Part shown: in pieces, positions 29,461 through 38,277 of the stretch
Numbering within the stretch: position 1 is the stretch's first letter
How the letters are laid out: the number at the start of each line of letters is the position of its first letter
Assembly: GCA_020026155.1 (NCBI GenBank)
Contig: JAHHQX010000006.1
Span: 1-64,000, forward strand
Length of the DNA: 64,000 bases
Source: Actinobacillus sp.
GTDB taxonomy: Bacteria > Pseudomonadota > Gammaproteobacteria > Enterobacterales > Pasteurellaceae
Direction: 5' to 3'
Translations under genes and position numbers: made by a program
Notes under the pieces: generated by a model
The model's database searches: none
Seen by the model: only the letters and a program-made list of their open reading frames with translations
What the model was told of the DNA's origin: nothing

Positions 29461-30738
29461 CTAGTTTTCTAAAGAGACTAAAAACTGTGCAATATCGTGT
29501 AAGTCAACAGTTTGTTGCGGGCGATCTTCTCGTAAGAATTTCACAACTACTTCATTATTCATTGCTTCACTTTCACCAACAACAAGTGCAATTTCTGCGC
29601 CACTTTTATCTGCACGCTTAAATTGTTTCTTAAAGTTACCACCACTACAATTTAACATAGTGTGTTTACCTGGTAACTCATCACGTAATTTTTCGGCAAG
29701 TTGGAACGCCGGCACAGCCGTATTCTCTCCTGCAAAAACAACATAAAAATCAACTGGATTTGCAACTGGAATATGTTTATTTACTTCTTGTACAAGTAAT
29801 ACAAGACGTTCCAATCCCATTGCAAAACCTACACCACAGGTTGCATGTCCACCCAACTGTTCAACTAGACCATCATAACGACCACCACCACAAATTGTAC
29901 CTTGTGCGCCGAGTGCGTCAGTAACCCATTCAAATACAGTTTTATTATAGTAGTCTAGACCACGAACCAATTTTTGGTTTACTTCGTAACGGATACCAAG
30001 TTGATCTAATAAATGGCAAAGTTCAGCGAAGTGTGCTTTGCTTTCTTCATCAAGATAATCTTGAAGTTTTGGAGCATTATCTAAAACCGCTTGTACCGCT
30101 TGATTTTTACTATCAAGGATACGTAATGGATTTGTCGTTAAACGGCGTTTGCAATCTTCATCAAGAATATCGTAATACTGTTGAAGATATTCGACTAACG
30201 CAGTACGGTAATTACGACGGGCTTCTAACGAACCAATTGAGTTAAGTTGTAAACTTACATGATCAATGATACCAAGCTGGCGCCATAAACGGGCAGTTAA
30301 TAGAATAAGCTCTGCGTCAATATCAGGATTGGAGATACCAAAAATTTCTACACCAACTTGATGGAATTGGCGGTAGCGACCTTTTTGTGGGCGTTCGTAG
30401 CGGAACATTGGTCCCATATACCATAAACGTTGTTCTTGGTTATACAGTAGACCATTTTGAATGCCTGCGCGTACACAACCCGCAGTTCCTTCTGGACGCA
30501 GTGTTAAACTTTCATCATCACGATCATTGAACGTGAACATTTCTTTTTCTACAACGTCTGTTACTTCCCCAATTGCACGCGCAAAAAGTGGCGTACTTTC
30601 AACGATTGGCATTCTAATTTCACTGTAGCCGTAACTCGCTAATGTATTACGAATTTGATTTTCTACCCACTGCCAAATTGGTGTTTCAGTTGGGAGACAA
30701 TCATTCATCCCTCTGATTGCTTGAATAATTTTTGCCAC
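29461..30738 (-). CDS. hisS: Histidyl-tRNA synthetase (GTG start)
   Basis: Class II synthetase of 425 residues that charges tRNA-His. I start it at GTG 30738, preceded by AAAGGAAG, giving [16 protein letters not shown], the usual N-terminus; an ATG 54 bp upstream would overlap ispG and add foreign residues. Motif 2 ([20 protein letters not shown]), LVRGLDYYN and the GGGRYDGL loop are intact, as is motif 3 (GFAMGLERL). The ispG stop is 10 bp upstream. Confidence 0.97.
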   Translation of the reverse strand: MAKIIQAIRGMNDCLPTETPIWQWVENQIRNTLASYGYSEIRMPIVESTPLFARAIGEVTDVVEKEMFTFNDRDDESLTLRPEGTAGCVRAGIQNGLLYNQEQRLWYMGPMFRYERPQKGRYRQFHQVGVEIFGISNPDIDAELILLTARLWRQLGIIDHVSLQLNSIGSLEARRNYRTALVEYLQQYYDILDEDCKRRLTTNPLRILDSKNQAVQAVLDNAPKLQDYLDEESKAHFAELCHLLDQLGIRYEVNQKLVRGLDYYNKTVFEWVTDALGAQGTICGGGRYDGLVEQLGGHATCGVGFAMGLERLVLLVQEVNKHIPVANPVDFYVVFAGENTAVPAFQLAEKLRDELPGKHTMLNCSGGNFKKQFKRADKSGAEIALVVGESEAMNNEVVVKFLREDRPQQTVDLHDIAQFLVSLEN

Positions 30739-30748
30739 GATACTTCCT

Positions 30749-31852
30749 TTAAATAATACGATTTTTCGGATCTTGTTGTGCGACTTTGGCACGAATTTTT
30801 GCTTCTAATTGATCAATTAATTGGTCATTATCAAAACGTTCTTTTTGTCTAACACCATCTAAATAGAAACCACTTTTCTTATTTCCGCCGGTTACGCCAA
30901 GGTTAGAAACTAATGCCTCACCAGGACCATTCACGATACATCCAATAATAGATACATCCATAGGAGTGATAATATCTTCAAGACGTTGCTCTAGTGCGTT
31001 TACTGTAGCAATTACATCGATTTCTTGGCGAGAACAAGTCGGGCAAGCGATAAAGTTAATACCGCGAGAACGAATGCGTAATGATTTTAAAATATCAAAA
31101 CCGACTTTGATTTCTTCTACAGGATCAGCGGCAAGTGAAACGCGCAATGTATCTCCGATACCCTCAGAAAGTAATAAGCCTAAACCAATTGCAGATTTCA
31201 CTGCACCAGCGCGTGCACCACCCGCTTCTGTGATACCTAAATGAATTGGCTGTTCAATTGCTTTTGCTAATAGTCGATAACTTTCTACAGCAAGGAAAAC
31301 ATCTGATGCTTTTACACTGACCTTAAATTGATCGAAGTTTAATCTATCTAAAATATCTACATGACGTAGTGCGCTTTCTAATAATGCTTGCGGTGTTGGT
31401 TCGCCATATTTTTCTTGTAAATCTTTTTCCAAAGAACCCGCATTTACCCCGATACGGATAGGGATATTTTTATCTTTTGCACAATCCACGACTGCGCGAA
31501 TACGATCTTCGCGTCCAATATTACCTGGATTAATACGTAAACAGTCCACACCATATTCAGCAACTTTTAATGCAATACGATAATCGAAATGGATATCCGC
31601 AACGAGAGGAACATTAACTTGTTGTTTGATAACTTTAAAAGCTTCTGCCGCATCCATTGTTGGCACAGACACGCGTACGATATCCGCACCTACGCGTTCT
31701 AACGCTTTAATCTGCGCAACGGTCGCTTCTACATCTGTTGTACGCGTATTTGTCATTGATTGCACAGCAATAGGTGCATCGCCGCCGACTGGAACATTTC
31801 CCACCCAAATTTTTGTAGATTTTCGGCGTATAATTTTTGGTTCTGTTGACAT
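30749..31852 (-). CDS. ispG: 4-hydroxy-3-methylbut-2-enyl diphosphate synthase
   Basis: Penultimate enzyme of the MEP isoprenoid pathway (GcpE), a 4Fe-4S protein reducing the cyclic diphosphate MEcPP to HMBPP. 367 residues. The N-terminal TIM barrel includes [14 protein letters not shown] and [10 protein letters not shown]; the cluster cysteines lie in the C-terminal domain (ACPTCSRQE and [11 protein letters not shown]). GAG precedes the ATG. Order rodZ-ispG-hisS-yfgM is conserved in gammaproteobacteria. Confidence 0.97.
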   Translation of the reverse strand: MSTEPKIIRRKSTKIWVGNVPVGGDAPIAVQSMTNTRTTDVEATVAQIKALERVGADIVRVSVPTMDAAEAFKVIKQQVNVPLVADIHFDYRIALKVAEYGVDCLRINPGNIGREDRIRAVVDCAKDKNIPIRIGVNAGSLEKDLQEKYGEPTPQALLESALRHVDILDRLNFDQFKVSVKASDVFLAVESYRLLAKAIEQPIHLGITEAGGARAGAVKSAIGLGLLLSEGIGDTLRVSLAADPVEEIKVGFDILKSLRIRSRGINFIACPTCSRQEIDVIATVNALEQRLEDIITPMDVSIIGCIVNGPGEALVSNLGVTGGNKKSGFYLDGVRQKERFDNDQLIDQLEAKIRAKVAQQDPKNRII

Positions 31853-31911
31853 AAAGATCTCTTTTATTAACTAGATTTTTTTATTTTACTACTTATGCAA
31901 ATCGGCGCGAA

Positions 31912-32520
31912 TTAATTGGCTGACCCGATAGCATCTTTTGAATCTATCGTATTACTTGGCAATGAACTTGTTGGTAATGATAAAAGGTGTGTCTCTACTT
32001 TTTTTGTTGCTTGTTGAGCATCATATTGAGAAACTAATTGAGCCCGAGAATCTGATTTCTGTTTATAACTCTCCCACCACCATAATGCGGTTACAAATAA
32101 AACGGCAATAATAACAATCGCTGTGATAATCGAAATCCAACGTCCTCCGTGAGCATTTTCACGTAAGCCAACTACGCCGTTAGCACTGTGGTGTTTTTGT
32201 AAATCAGATGCCGGTTCTTCCGGTAATTGAGAAAGGTAGCCGATATATTTATCTTCTGGTAGCCCTAAGCAAGCCGCATAACTTCGAATATAACCTCTAA
32301 TAAAGGTAGATGGAATTCCTGCAATTTCAAACTGATTATCTTCCAATGCCTTTAAAATAACTGGGCGAATTTGAGTTCTTTGGTTAACATCTTCCAATGA
32401 CAGTTTTAACGATTCACGTGTTTTTTGAAAAAGTTGACCTAAACTTTGTCCATCAGAAGGCTGCGAAACTTCTGCTGAGTCGTTATTTAAATGAGAGTTT
32501 AATTTTTCTTCTTTATGCAC
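31912..32520 (-). CDS. rodZ: RodZ-like HTH membrane protein (short form, GTG start)
   Basis: Membrane-anchored partner of the MreB cytoskeleton involved in rod shape. 202 residues. A cytoplasmic helix-turn-helix region (SLGQLFQKTRESLKLSLEDVN ... LKALEDNQFEIAGIPSTFIRGYIRSYA) covers about 25-95, and one span lies at about 124-146 (ISIITAIVIIAVLFVTALWW). The periplasmic part is only ~55 residues; the C-terminal beta domain of the E. coli protein (about 337 residues) is absent. Short forms seem usual in Haemophilus. The start is GTG with AAAGGG upstream. Confidence 0.88.
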   Translation of the reverse strand: MHKEEKLNSHLNNDSAEVSQPSDGQSLGQLFQKTRESLKLSLEDVNQRTQIRPVILKALEDNQFEIAGIPSTFIRGYIRSYAACLGLPEDKYIGYLSQLPEEPASDLQKHHSANGVVGLRENAHGGRWISIITAIVIIAVLFVTALWWWESYKQKSDSRAQLVSQYDAQQATKKVETHLLSLPTSSLPSNTIDSKDAIGSAN

Positions 32521-32658
32521 AAGATTGCCCTTTTAATTGAGATAATTTCGATTACTTCTATTTAATTCTGCTAAATTTTAAAGTTCCCCTTGTTGTTTTG
32601 CAACCGTTTTCCTCAATTAACTGTACATATTCCCGTTGTAATGGCTATTTTCAATAGC

Positions 32659-32688
32659 AAAAACGCCTCACTAAAGTAAGGCGTTTTT
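32659..32688. terminator. Terminator downstream of the pilW-like gene
   Basis: Arms AAAAACGCCT / AGGCGTTTTT with further pairing in the loop, directly after the stop. It separates rlmN-pilW from the rodZ cluster. Its GCC block is not the dispersed repeat, since the AT arm is missing. Confidence 0.8.
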
Positions 32689-32691
32689 ATT

Positions 32692-33264
32692 TTAATGTGA
32701 TAATTCTTTTAGTTTCTGCTGTAATTGTTTGGCATTACGTGGCGAAATTTTTTGAAGCTTTCCATAATACTTATTAAATTTTGTCCAATTTTTTTCCGAA
32801 TAGGCACAAATTGCAATATTTTCATAAGTATCAACTTGATGATAATAATTAGGCGAGGCTAATGCCAAATCAAATTGTCGATAAGCCTTAGAGTATTGCG
32901 CAGTTTCACAGAGGAATACTGCATAATTATTCTTAATATCCCCTTGCGTAGGATCTTCCTGGATAGCTTTTTGATAATATTTCTCAGTAAGTGGTATGTT
33001 ACCCTGTAACTGATAGAGATACGCGTAGCCAACAGAAACAACTGGTGAATTCGGAGTATAAGATGCGGCTTTATCAAGGTTACGCTTAGCTTCACTAAAG
33101 TTCTCTAAGGTTAAAAAACCTAAAGCTAGCTCTACCCTTGCTCTCGCAGCAGCTTGTTTGGTCGCTCCATCTTGAGATGTCATCGTACTACTCGAACAAG
33201 CTGTCAAAGAAGCAGACAAAATCATTAAACCAATAAATCCAAGTTTTGACTTTATCTTTAACAT
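32692..33264 (-). CDS. PilF/PilW-type TPR lipoprotein (type IV pilus assembly)
   Basis: An outer-membrane lipoprotein of 190 residues. The signal MLKIKSKLGFIGLMILSASLTAC ends in a lipobox LTAC (split: LSAS-LTAC), followed by tetratricopeptide repeats (ARVELALGFLTLENFSEAKRNLDKA, YQLQGNIPLTEKYYQKAIQEDP in the family positions). PilF/PilW helps multimerise the secretin of type IV pili, which Pasteurellaceae also use for DNA uptake. I use ATG 33264 because AGGAG lies before it; the upstream ATG (33279) has none. It is 19 bp after rlmN, a conserved pairing. Confidence 0.88.
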   Translation of the reverse strand: MLKIKSKLGFIGLMILSASLTACSSSTMTSQDGATKQAAARARVELALGFLTLENFSEAKRNLDKAASYTPNSPVVSVGYAYLYQLQGNIPLTEKYYQKAIQEDPTQGDIKNNYAVFLCETAQYSKAYRQFDLALASPNYYHQVDTYENIAICAYSEKNWTKFNKYYGKLQKISPRNAKQLQQKLKELSH

Positions 33265-33283
33265 ACTTCTACTCCTCATTTGA

Positions 33284-34405
33284 TTAATTTACTGTTTTTA
33301 CATCCAAATTTTGACCAAATTGTCGTTTTTGTAATGTACGTTTTGTTCTATCAATCACATCACCAGCTAACTGACCACAGGCTGCGTCAATGTCATCGCC
33401 TCGGGTACGTCGAATCGTTACTGTTAAACCATATTCCATAAGGGTTTTTTGGAAGCGATCAATACGAGAATTAGAGCTTTTCGCATAAGGTGCTTCTGGA
33501 TATGGATTCCATGGAATAAGATTAATTTTACACGGCGTATTTTTTAGTACTTCTGCAAGTTGATGCGCATGCTCCGTCCCGTCATTTACATGATCGAGCA
33601 TCACATATTCAATCGTCACTTTACCATGGTTGGCATTCGACACCTTCAAGTATTCATTCACAGACCGCATTAACATTTCGATATTGTACTTTTTATTGAT
33701 AGGTACAATTTCATCACGAATTTTATCATTCGGTGCGTGCAAGGAAATCGCTAATGCGACGTCAATTTGATCACGTAACTTATCTAATGCTGGCACGACG
33801 CCTGAAGTAGAAAGGGTCACGCGACGTTTAGATAGCCCATAAGCAAAATCATCAAGCATAATTTCCATTGCTGGAATAACATTTGCTACATTAAGGAGAG
33901 GTTCCCCCATGCCCATCATTACCACATTGGTAATTGGACGAACACCTGTTACCCCGAAGTTACCAATAATTTTAGATGCGCGCCATACTTGCCCGATAAT
34001 TTCAGATACAGTTAAGTTACGGTTAAAACCTTGTTGAGCTGTTGAACAGAAAGTACAAGCAAGGGCACAACCCACTTGAGAAGAAACACACAATGTTGCA
34101 CGATCGCCATCCGGAATATAAACGGTTTCAACCTGCTGATCGCCTACTTGCATCGCCCATTTAATTGTACCATCGCTACTTCTTTGTTCTACCGCCACTT
34201 CTGGTGCTTGGATGTAAGCCACGGCTTTTAATTTTTCGCGTAATTTCTTATTAATATTGGTCATATTATCGAAATTATCTTCACCAAAATGGTAGATCCA
34301 TTTCACCAATTGGTCCGCGCGGAATGGTTTTTCCCCGAGTTCTTGTAAAAATTCACGCATTTGAGGGCGTGTTAAGTTCATTAAATTGATTTTATTCGTT
34401 GTCAT
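33284..34405 (-). CDS. rlmN: Dual-specificity RNA methyltransferase RlmN
   Basis: Radical-SAM enzyme that makes 2-methyladenosine at A2503 of 23S rRNA and A37 of some tRNAs. 373 residues. The cluster cysteines C113, C117 and C120 lie in [16 protein letters not shown], and a conserved C-terminal Cys sits in [21 protein letters not shown] and [10 protein letters not shown] are SAM-binding blocks. AAGG precedes the first ATG. It is the first gene of the rlmN-pilW unit. Confidence 0.96.
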   Translation of the reverse strand: MTTNKINLMNLTRPQMREFLQELGEKPFRADQLVKWIYHFGEDNFDNMTNINKKLREKLKAVAYIQAPEVAVEQRSSDGTIKWAMQVGDQQVETVYIPDGDRATLCVSSQVGCALACTFCSTAQQGFNRNLTVSEIIGQVWRASKIIGNFGVTGVRPITNVVMMGMGEPLLNVANVIPAMEIMLDDFAYGLSKRRVTLSTSGVVPALDKLRDQIDVALAISLHAPNDKIRDEIVPINKKYNIEMLMRSVNEYLKVSNANHGKVTIEYVMLDHVNDGTEHAHQLAEVLKNTPCKINLIPWNPYPEAPYAKSSNSRIDRFQKTLMEYGLTVTIRRTRGDDIDAACGQLAGDVIDRTKRTLQKRQFGQNLDVKTVN

Positions 34406-34551
34406 GAATTGGCCTTGTTGTTACACATTACGGCAAGTAAAGGTTGGTTAAAATAAGCGTGCAATTCTACTGATTTATTACTTATTACGCCAGTATAATT
34501 TATCAAAATCCCTACTCCTCAATCTATTTTAAAAATAGGTTGAAATGAACA

Positions 34552-34591
34552 ACGCCCCAATTTTCATAAAAATTTTCGAAAATTGAGGCGT
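34552..34591. repeat. Inverted-dimer copy of the dispersed repeat, probable terminator
   Basis: Arms 34552-34565 (ACGCCCCAATTTTC) and 34578-34591 pair with a single C/A difference, which becomes a U-G wobble in RNA made from the minus strand, the strand of the gene ending 11 bp away. No other hairpin is present in the 197-bp gap. Confidence 0.8.
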
Positions 34592-34602
34592 CTTTGAGGT
34601 TT

Positions 34603-35025
34603 TTATAAAAATCCATTCGCTACGGTTTGTGTACGTGGATTAAGTTTTTCTGGAAGTATATGTTGCGCTTGTCGTTCCAGCAATAAATGTTCAGCATTTA
34701 CTAAGCTATAAGTAACGATTAAAAAGTCCCGTTCATCGGTAATATAAATAGCATTATCATTCACTTTTTCCTGCCATGGAAAAGGCACTTCATCATCAGC
34801 AAGAAGCCGAATTTTGTTAAGTAACGCCTCAACACTACTCAAACCAGTCTGGGTACGATCAATATCAATCGATAACTTTCCCTCATAACCATAAATCTTT
34901 AAACTAAGTTCATCACACTCAATGGTTATGTGCGTATTCGGATTGTAAGCAAAATCCTGTAAATTCGTTGAGAAAAACGCACTTGGCGGTAGAGTTTTTT
35001 CGAGTTTTTCAATCGTTTCTTTCAT
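34603..35025 (-). CDS. Small acidic protein of unknown function, coupled to the nuclease gene
   Basis: A 140-residue cytoplasmic-looking protein that I do not recognise. It has no signal or membrane span, is acidic, and predicted strands alternate (HITIECDELSLKIYGYEG, AIYITDERDFLIVTYSL). Its ATG is 6 bp after the nuclease stop with only a weak ribosome site, suggesting translational coupling. The position permits an immunity or inhibitor role, but nothing in the sequence proves it. A dimer repeat closes the unit. Confidence 0.75.
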   Translation of the reverse strand: MKETIEKLEKTLPPSAFFSTNLQDFAYNPNTHITIECDELSLKIYGYEGKLSIDIDRTQTGLSSVEALLNKIRLLADDEVPFPWQEKVNDNAIYITDERDFLIVTYSLVNAEHLLLERQAQHILPEKLNPRTQTVANGFL

Positions 35026-35031
35026 AGCTAG

Positions 35032-36024
35032 TTACCATACGGGTTGCCAACGGAAAAAATGTCCTTCGTTCTCCTTAATAGACGCACTAAGGGTTGGAAA
35101 AACATCCATATGTGCTATTTGCTGGAATTTTGCCAAACTCATAAGATCAATTCTATGACTTGCATCATTTGGCGTAAAAACAACAACAGCCTGTTCTAAT
35201 GCGGGTACATAAATCGCCTTAGCAATATAATTAGGAATATAAACATGATCTTTGCCAATCGTATTAATATGACTTGGCATCTGACCATTTGCATTTTCAT
35301 ATACGGGTACAGTTACCGTATAAACATTATTATATTTTAACGCAAGTCTTCGCGTCTCTTTTTCAATCTCTGCCCACGTTTTGCGGTTATGTTCCGGTAC
35401 TTCTGGCATCATATTCGCAAGTGAGAAAGATTGATATTGCGAGATCGCATCCCCCATATCTGCATTTGGCGCTAAGTGTCCGCGGTCATAGCCTTTACCA
35501 CGATAATCTGCTAATTCTGACCGTTCACCTTGTGTTAATCTTTCATCAGGATGAAAAGGATTAACCCGCTCAATTTTTTGTGCTGCTAAAATTCGTTCTT
35601 TTGTTAAATGTTCAGCACTATAAAGCGTCGATTTTGAAATAAAACTCGCTCTTCCAGCATAGGCATAATTACAAATAATTTTACTTTCCTGTGCCATTTT
35701 AGGAATTTCAATAACCGGTGCCTGATTTTGATAAAGATTTAAAGCACACTCTCCCCCGATATCTGAACCATTAATATGTTCAGCAGGGCGTTTCGCATGA
35801 TAATTGGCATGTTCATGCGGAGAATTCAATGTTAATTTAGAAAAAATTCTCGAAACATCTATTGGCTTGCCTTCCAATACACCAACAATTTGGTGTTTTG
35901 TTTCTGTCAGTGCGGGCTGAACATCAAATGTGTTTCGGAAAAGGTAACCAGCACCTAGAATAATAATTAGTAATAATAATTTTTTTCCTCGTCCAAATTG
36001 AGGAGTATTTGTTTTTTTCGCCAT
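35032..36024 (-). CDS. Membrane-anchored DNA/RNA non-specific endonuclease (NUC family)
   Basis: A 330-residue beta-beta-alpha-metal nuclease. A basic start (FGRGKKLL) and an uncleaved-looking span at about 14-29 should anchor it in the inner membrane with the enzyme in the periplasm. The catalytic DRGH motif is at 180-183 (YDRGHLAPNADM), with the metal-binding Asn in LANMMPEVPEHNRKTW (about 204-213) and Glu following. A cysteine pair (C93, C118) could form a disulfide. It could degrade incoming or environmental DNA. AGGA precedes the ATG. The gene is divergent from dedA, and an acidic small gene is coupled downstream. Confidence 0.9.
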   Translation of the reverse strand: MAKKTNTPQFGRGKKLLLLIIILGAGYLFRNTFDVQPALTETKHQIVGVLEGKPIDVSRIFSKLTLNSPHEHANYHAKRPAEHINGSDIGGECALNLYQNQAPVIEIPKMAQESKIICNYAYAGRASFISKSTLYSAEHLTKERILAAQKIERVNPFHPDERLTQGERSELADYRGKGYDRGHLAPNADMGDAISQYQSFSLANMMPEVPEHNRKTWAEIEKETRRLALKYNNVYTVTVPVYENANGQMPSHINTIGKDHVYIPNYIAKAIYVPALEQAVVVFTPNDASHRIDLMSLAKFQQIAHMDVFPTLSASIKENEGHFFRWQPVW

Positions 36025-36102
36025 AGTTATTCCTGAACATGGGGTTAAGTATAACGACTAACCAATGTTAGTACAACAATTATACATAATGATTTTTTAT
36101 AA

Positions 36103-36202
36103 ATTATCGGTTATTTTTCAATTTGTTATTTTTTGAATAAATTAATTTATTTATAACGATTTTTTATCACTCTTTAGGATTATACATTATTTAACCGATA
36201 AT
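36103..36202. repeat. Inverted repeat in the divergent nuclease-dedA intergenic region
   Basis: ATTATCGGTTA (36103-36113) and its exact complement TAACCGATAAT (36192-36202) are 78 bp apart within the 286-bp AT-rich gap. Just downstream TTACCTC / GAGGTAA (36206-36224) forms a second short inverted repeat. They could be operator sites serving both divergent promoters. Confidence 0.4.
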
Positions 36203-36310
36203 CCATTACCTCATGGGAGGTAACAAAGAGGATAAAGATAGTTTATTTTGTCAATAATAGGTAAAATAGAAAATCGTACATCAATGTAAAAATGATAAGG
36301 ATTATTCTTA

Positions 36311-36916
36311 GTGGATATTTTAATTAGTTTTTTTTCTGAATACGGTTATTGGGCTGTTTTTTTTGTTTTAGTCATTTGCGGGTTTGGTGTTCCGATTCCT
36401 GAAGATATTACTCTCGTTTCTGGCGGCGTAATTTCAGGATTATATAGTGATGTCAATCCTCACCTTATGTTAGTCGTAAGCCTCTTAGGCGTAATTGTAG
36501 GTGATAGTACTATGTACTGGCTAGGTAGAATTTATGGCACTAAAATTCTACGTTTCCGTTTGATGAAAAAAGTAGTGACGCTTCAGCGCTTACGTCTAGT
36601 ACGTGAAAAATTTGCTAAATACGGTAATTGGGTACTCTTTTTTGCACGTTTCCTTCCTGGACTTCGAGCGCCTATCTACGTTATTGCTGGTATCACAAAA
36701 AAAATTAGTTACATCCGCTTTGTCATTATCGATTTAATCGCTGCATGTATTTCCGTGCCGATTTGGGTTTATCTTGGTCATTTTGGCGCAACAAACCGCG
36801 AATGGTTAACTCAGCAAATTGAAAAAGGACAAGTCGTCGTGTGGGGTGTCGTTATTGCCCTCGTCGTTTTTGTTGCTTGGAAATGGTTTAAAGCCCGTAG
36901 AAATAAGAAAGCATAA
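36311..36916 (+). CDS. DedA/YghB-family inner-membrane protein
   Basis: A 201-residue polytopic protein of the DedA (SNARE-associated) family, linked to lipid carrier (undecaprenyl phosphate) flipping, envelope homeostasis and drug resistance. Motifs: FGVPIPEDITLVSGG near residue 25, GDSTMYWLGRIYG, and FFARFLPGLRAPIYVIAG with the conserved arginines. It starts with GTG; AAGGA lies about 12 bases upstream, a rather long spacing. Which family member it is cannot be decided. Confidence 0.9.
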   Translation: MDILISFFSEYGYWAVFFVLVICGFGVPIPEDITLVSGGVISGLYSDVNPHLMLVVSLLGVIVGDSTMYWLGRIYGTKILRFRLMKKVVTLQRLRLVREKFAKYGNWVLFFARFLPGLRAPIYVIAGITKKISYIRFVIIDLIAACISVPIWVYLGHFGATNREWLTQQIEKGQVVVWGVVIALVVFVAWKWFKARRNKKA

Positions 36917-36946
36917 AAAAATCCCAGCTTAGCTGGGATTTTTATT
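36916..36946. terminator. Bidirectional terminator of dedA and the flavoprotein gene
   Basis: 12-bp stem AAAATCCCAGCT / AGCTGGGATTTT with minimal loop, between converging genes; T runs on both sides. Confidence 0.85.
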
Positions 36947-36948
36947 TT

Positions 36949-37551
36949 CTATTGCCCGTTTAATAAATCAATGTTCTTTTCTGTCTGAAAATACACTTTT
37001 TCTAGCATTTGACGATGGATCTCATGATTTACACCATGTACATTATAGAATATATCAGTATGAACATCTTCGGCTCCCCATGCATGGAATAAACCATTCA
37101 CTAAACAATCTTCTAATGACTTATCAAAGCCGAGCGCATGATACTTTCCTTCCGTATTTGCAACGGTAATAAATTCTTGAATTTTTTTACCTGAAAAAAT
37201 GCCAGCTGATTTATTAGTATGCAATTTATAAGCCCCATCATGAGCCAAAATACGTTCCAAGTATCCTTTTAATATGGCTGGATATCCCATCAAAAATAAC
37301 GGATAAATTAGGGTTATCAACTCTGCTTTTTCAATGTAATGTTGTTCATTTTTAATCTCATCAGGGATAATCCCTTCTTTGCTGTCTTTGGTTTCTTGAT
37401 AAGATAAGACAGGATTAAAATGCATCAGGTATAAATCTCGAATTTCGACATCAATCCCTTTTCGATGACTAGCATCAATAACGGCATTTAAGATTGCTGC
37501 ATTAAAGCTTGTCTTATCATCAGGATGCGCAAAAATAATAAGATGTTTCAT
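36949..37551 (-). CDS. Flavodoxin-fold NAD(P)H oxidoreductase, paralog B
   Basis: A 200-residue quinone-reductase-like flavoprotein (NQO2/KefF/MdaB fold). MKHLIIFAHPDDKTSFNAAI is the FMN/FAD phosphate-binding strand and loop, and LITLIYPLFLMGYPAILKGYLERIL the second flavin contact. It closely resembles the protein at 38278-38880, but has PLFLMGYP where the other and the family have PLWWMGYP, losing two tryptophans at the active-site edge. GAGGA precedes the ATG. It has its own unit, since a terminator separates it from the TorD-like gene. Confidence 0.88.
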   Translation of the reverse strand: MKHLIIFAHPDDKTSFNAAILNAVIDASHRKGIDVEIRDLYLMHFNPVLSYQETKDSKEGIIPDEIKNEQHYIEKAELITLIYPLFLMGYPAILKGYLERILAHDGAYKLHTNKSAGIFSGKKIQEFITVANTEGKYHALGFDKSLEDCLVNGLFHAWGAEDVHTDIFYNVHGVNHEIHRQMLEKVYFQTEKNIDLLNGQ

Positions 37552-37680
37552 AAGTTCGTCCTCATTTCTTTTTTGGACTTCATGTCCTTCGATATAAAAT
37601 CGCGCATAACTACATCACTTTAATCCGCCGCTGACCTTGATAAATAACAAGGCAATTTAAATTTAATTTATGCTACCCAT

Positions 37681-37706
37681 AAAAAAATCCCCGTTATGGG
37701 GATTTT
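37681..37706 (-). terminator. Terminator after the TorD-like gene
   Basis: 9-bp stem AAAATCCCC / GGGGATTTT, loop of 5, seven bases after the stop; T run on the minus strand. Confidence 0.85.
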
Positions 37707-37712
37707 AAAGTT

Positions 37713-38276
37713 TTATTCCGTCTCTTCTTCTAACTCGTCAGCCATCGCTGATAAGAGTTCTCGAGTAAGATAGGCTAATTGGCGGTAAAATGGCAAGCGT
37801 GCTTGCTGTTCTACCAGCGGTAGCCATTTTGCACTCACAGGCAATAAAAATTGCTGAAAAAATTGTGTTTGTGCTTGTGTTGAATCTACATTATCTTCTA
37901 TCCATGCTGCCGTTAATAATAATCCTGCAACATGATCGCTATTTTCTAATTGTGGCATTGCGCGTTCTTCTCGAAACGCAGCTAATTCGTCAAGATCAAT
38001 GATAGAAGAAATTTGTGTACTTGCTTTACCCTCTGTGCCAAATAAATAATCATATTCTTCCGCTAAAGCATTGGGATCGATTTTCATTTGTAACGAAGCG
38101 AAAGCCTCTTTGGTCGCTTTATCTTCTTCCAATGCCCAGGCATTTTGTAACCCACCTTGTTGAAGCCATGCAAATACATTGGTCAATACGGAATCTTTAG
38201 GGTTACGATAATATAAATTACCAAAAAGACGGCTTAATAAAGAAAATTCATTAAAATTACTCGCTTGATTTTGCAT
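37713..38276 (-). CDS. TorD/DmsD-like molybdoenzyme chaperone
   Basis: An all-helical, acidic protein of 187 residues. The motif EEYDYLFGTEGKAS corresponds to the E-Y-LF-G block of TorD/DmsD chaperones, which fold and proofread Tat-exported molybdoenzymes before cofactor insertion. The tail (ADELEEETE) is very acidic. No molybdoenzyme gene is nearby, so the client is unknown. Its ATG is one base after the stop of the upstream flavoprotein gene, implying coupled translation. Confidence 0.75.
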   Translation of the reverse strand: MQNQASNFNEFSLLSRLFGNLYYRNPKDSVLTNVFAWLQQGGLQNAWALEEDKATKEAFASLQMKIDPNALAEEYDYLFGTEGKASTQISSIIDLDELAAFREERAMPQLENSDHVAGLLLTAAWIEDNVDSTQAQTQFFQQFLLPVSAKWLPLVEQQARLPFYRQLAYLTRELLSAMADELEEETE

Positions 38277-38277
38277 T

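Noticed and set aside
32659..32688. ACGCC-containing hairpin after the pilW-like gene as a member of the dispersed repeat family
   Set aside because: It lacks the ATTTTC arm and the AAAATTTATG tail; it is an ordinary intrinsic terminator.
36213..36257. A 14-codon open frame (MGGNKED...) before dedA
   Set aside because: No ribosome site, very short, and it overlaps an inverted repeat; no sign of coding constraint can be seen.
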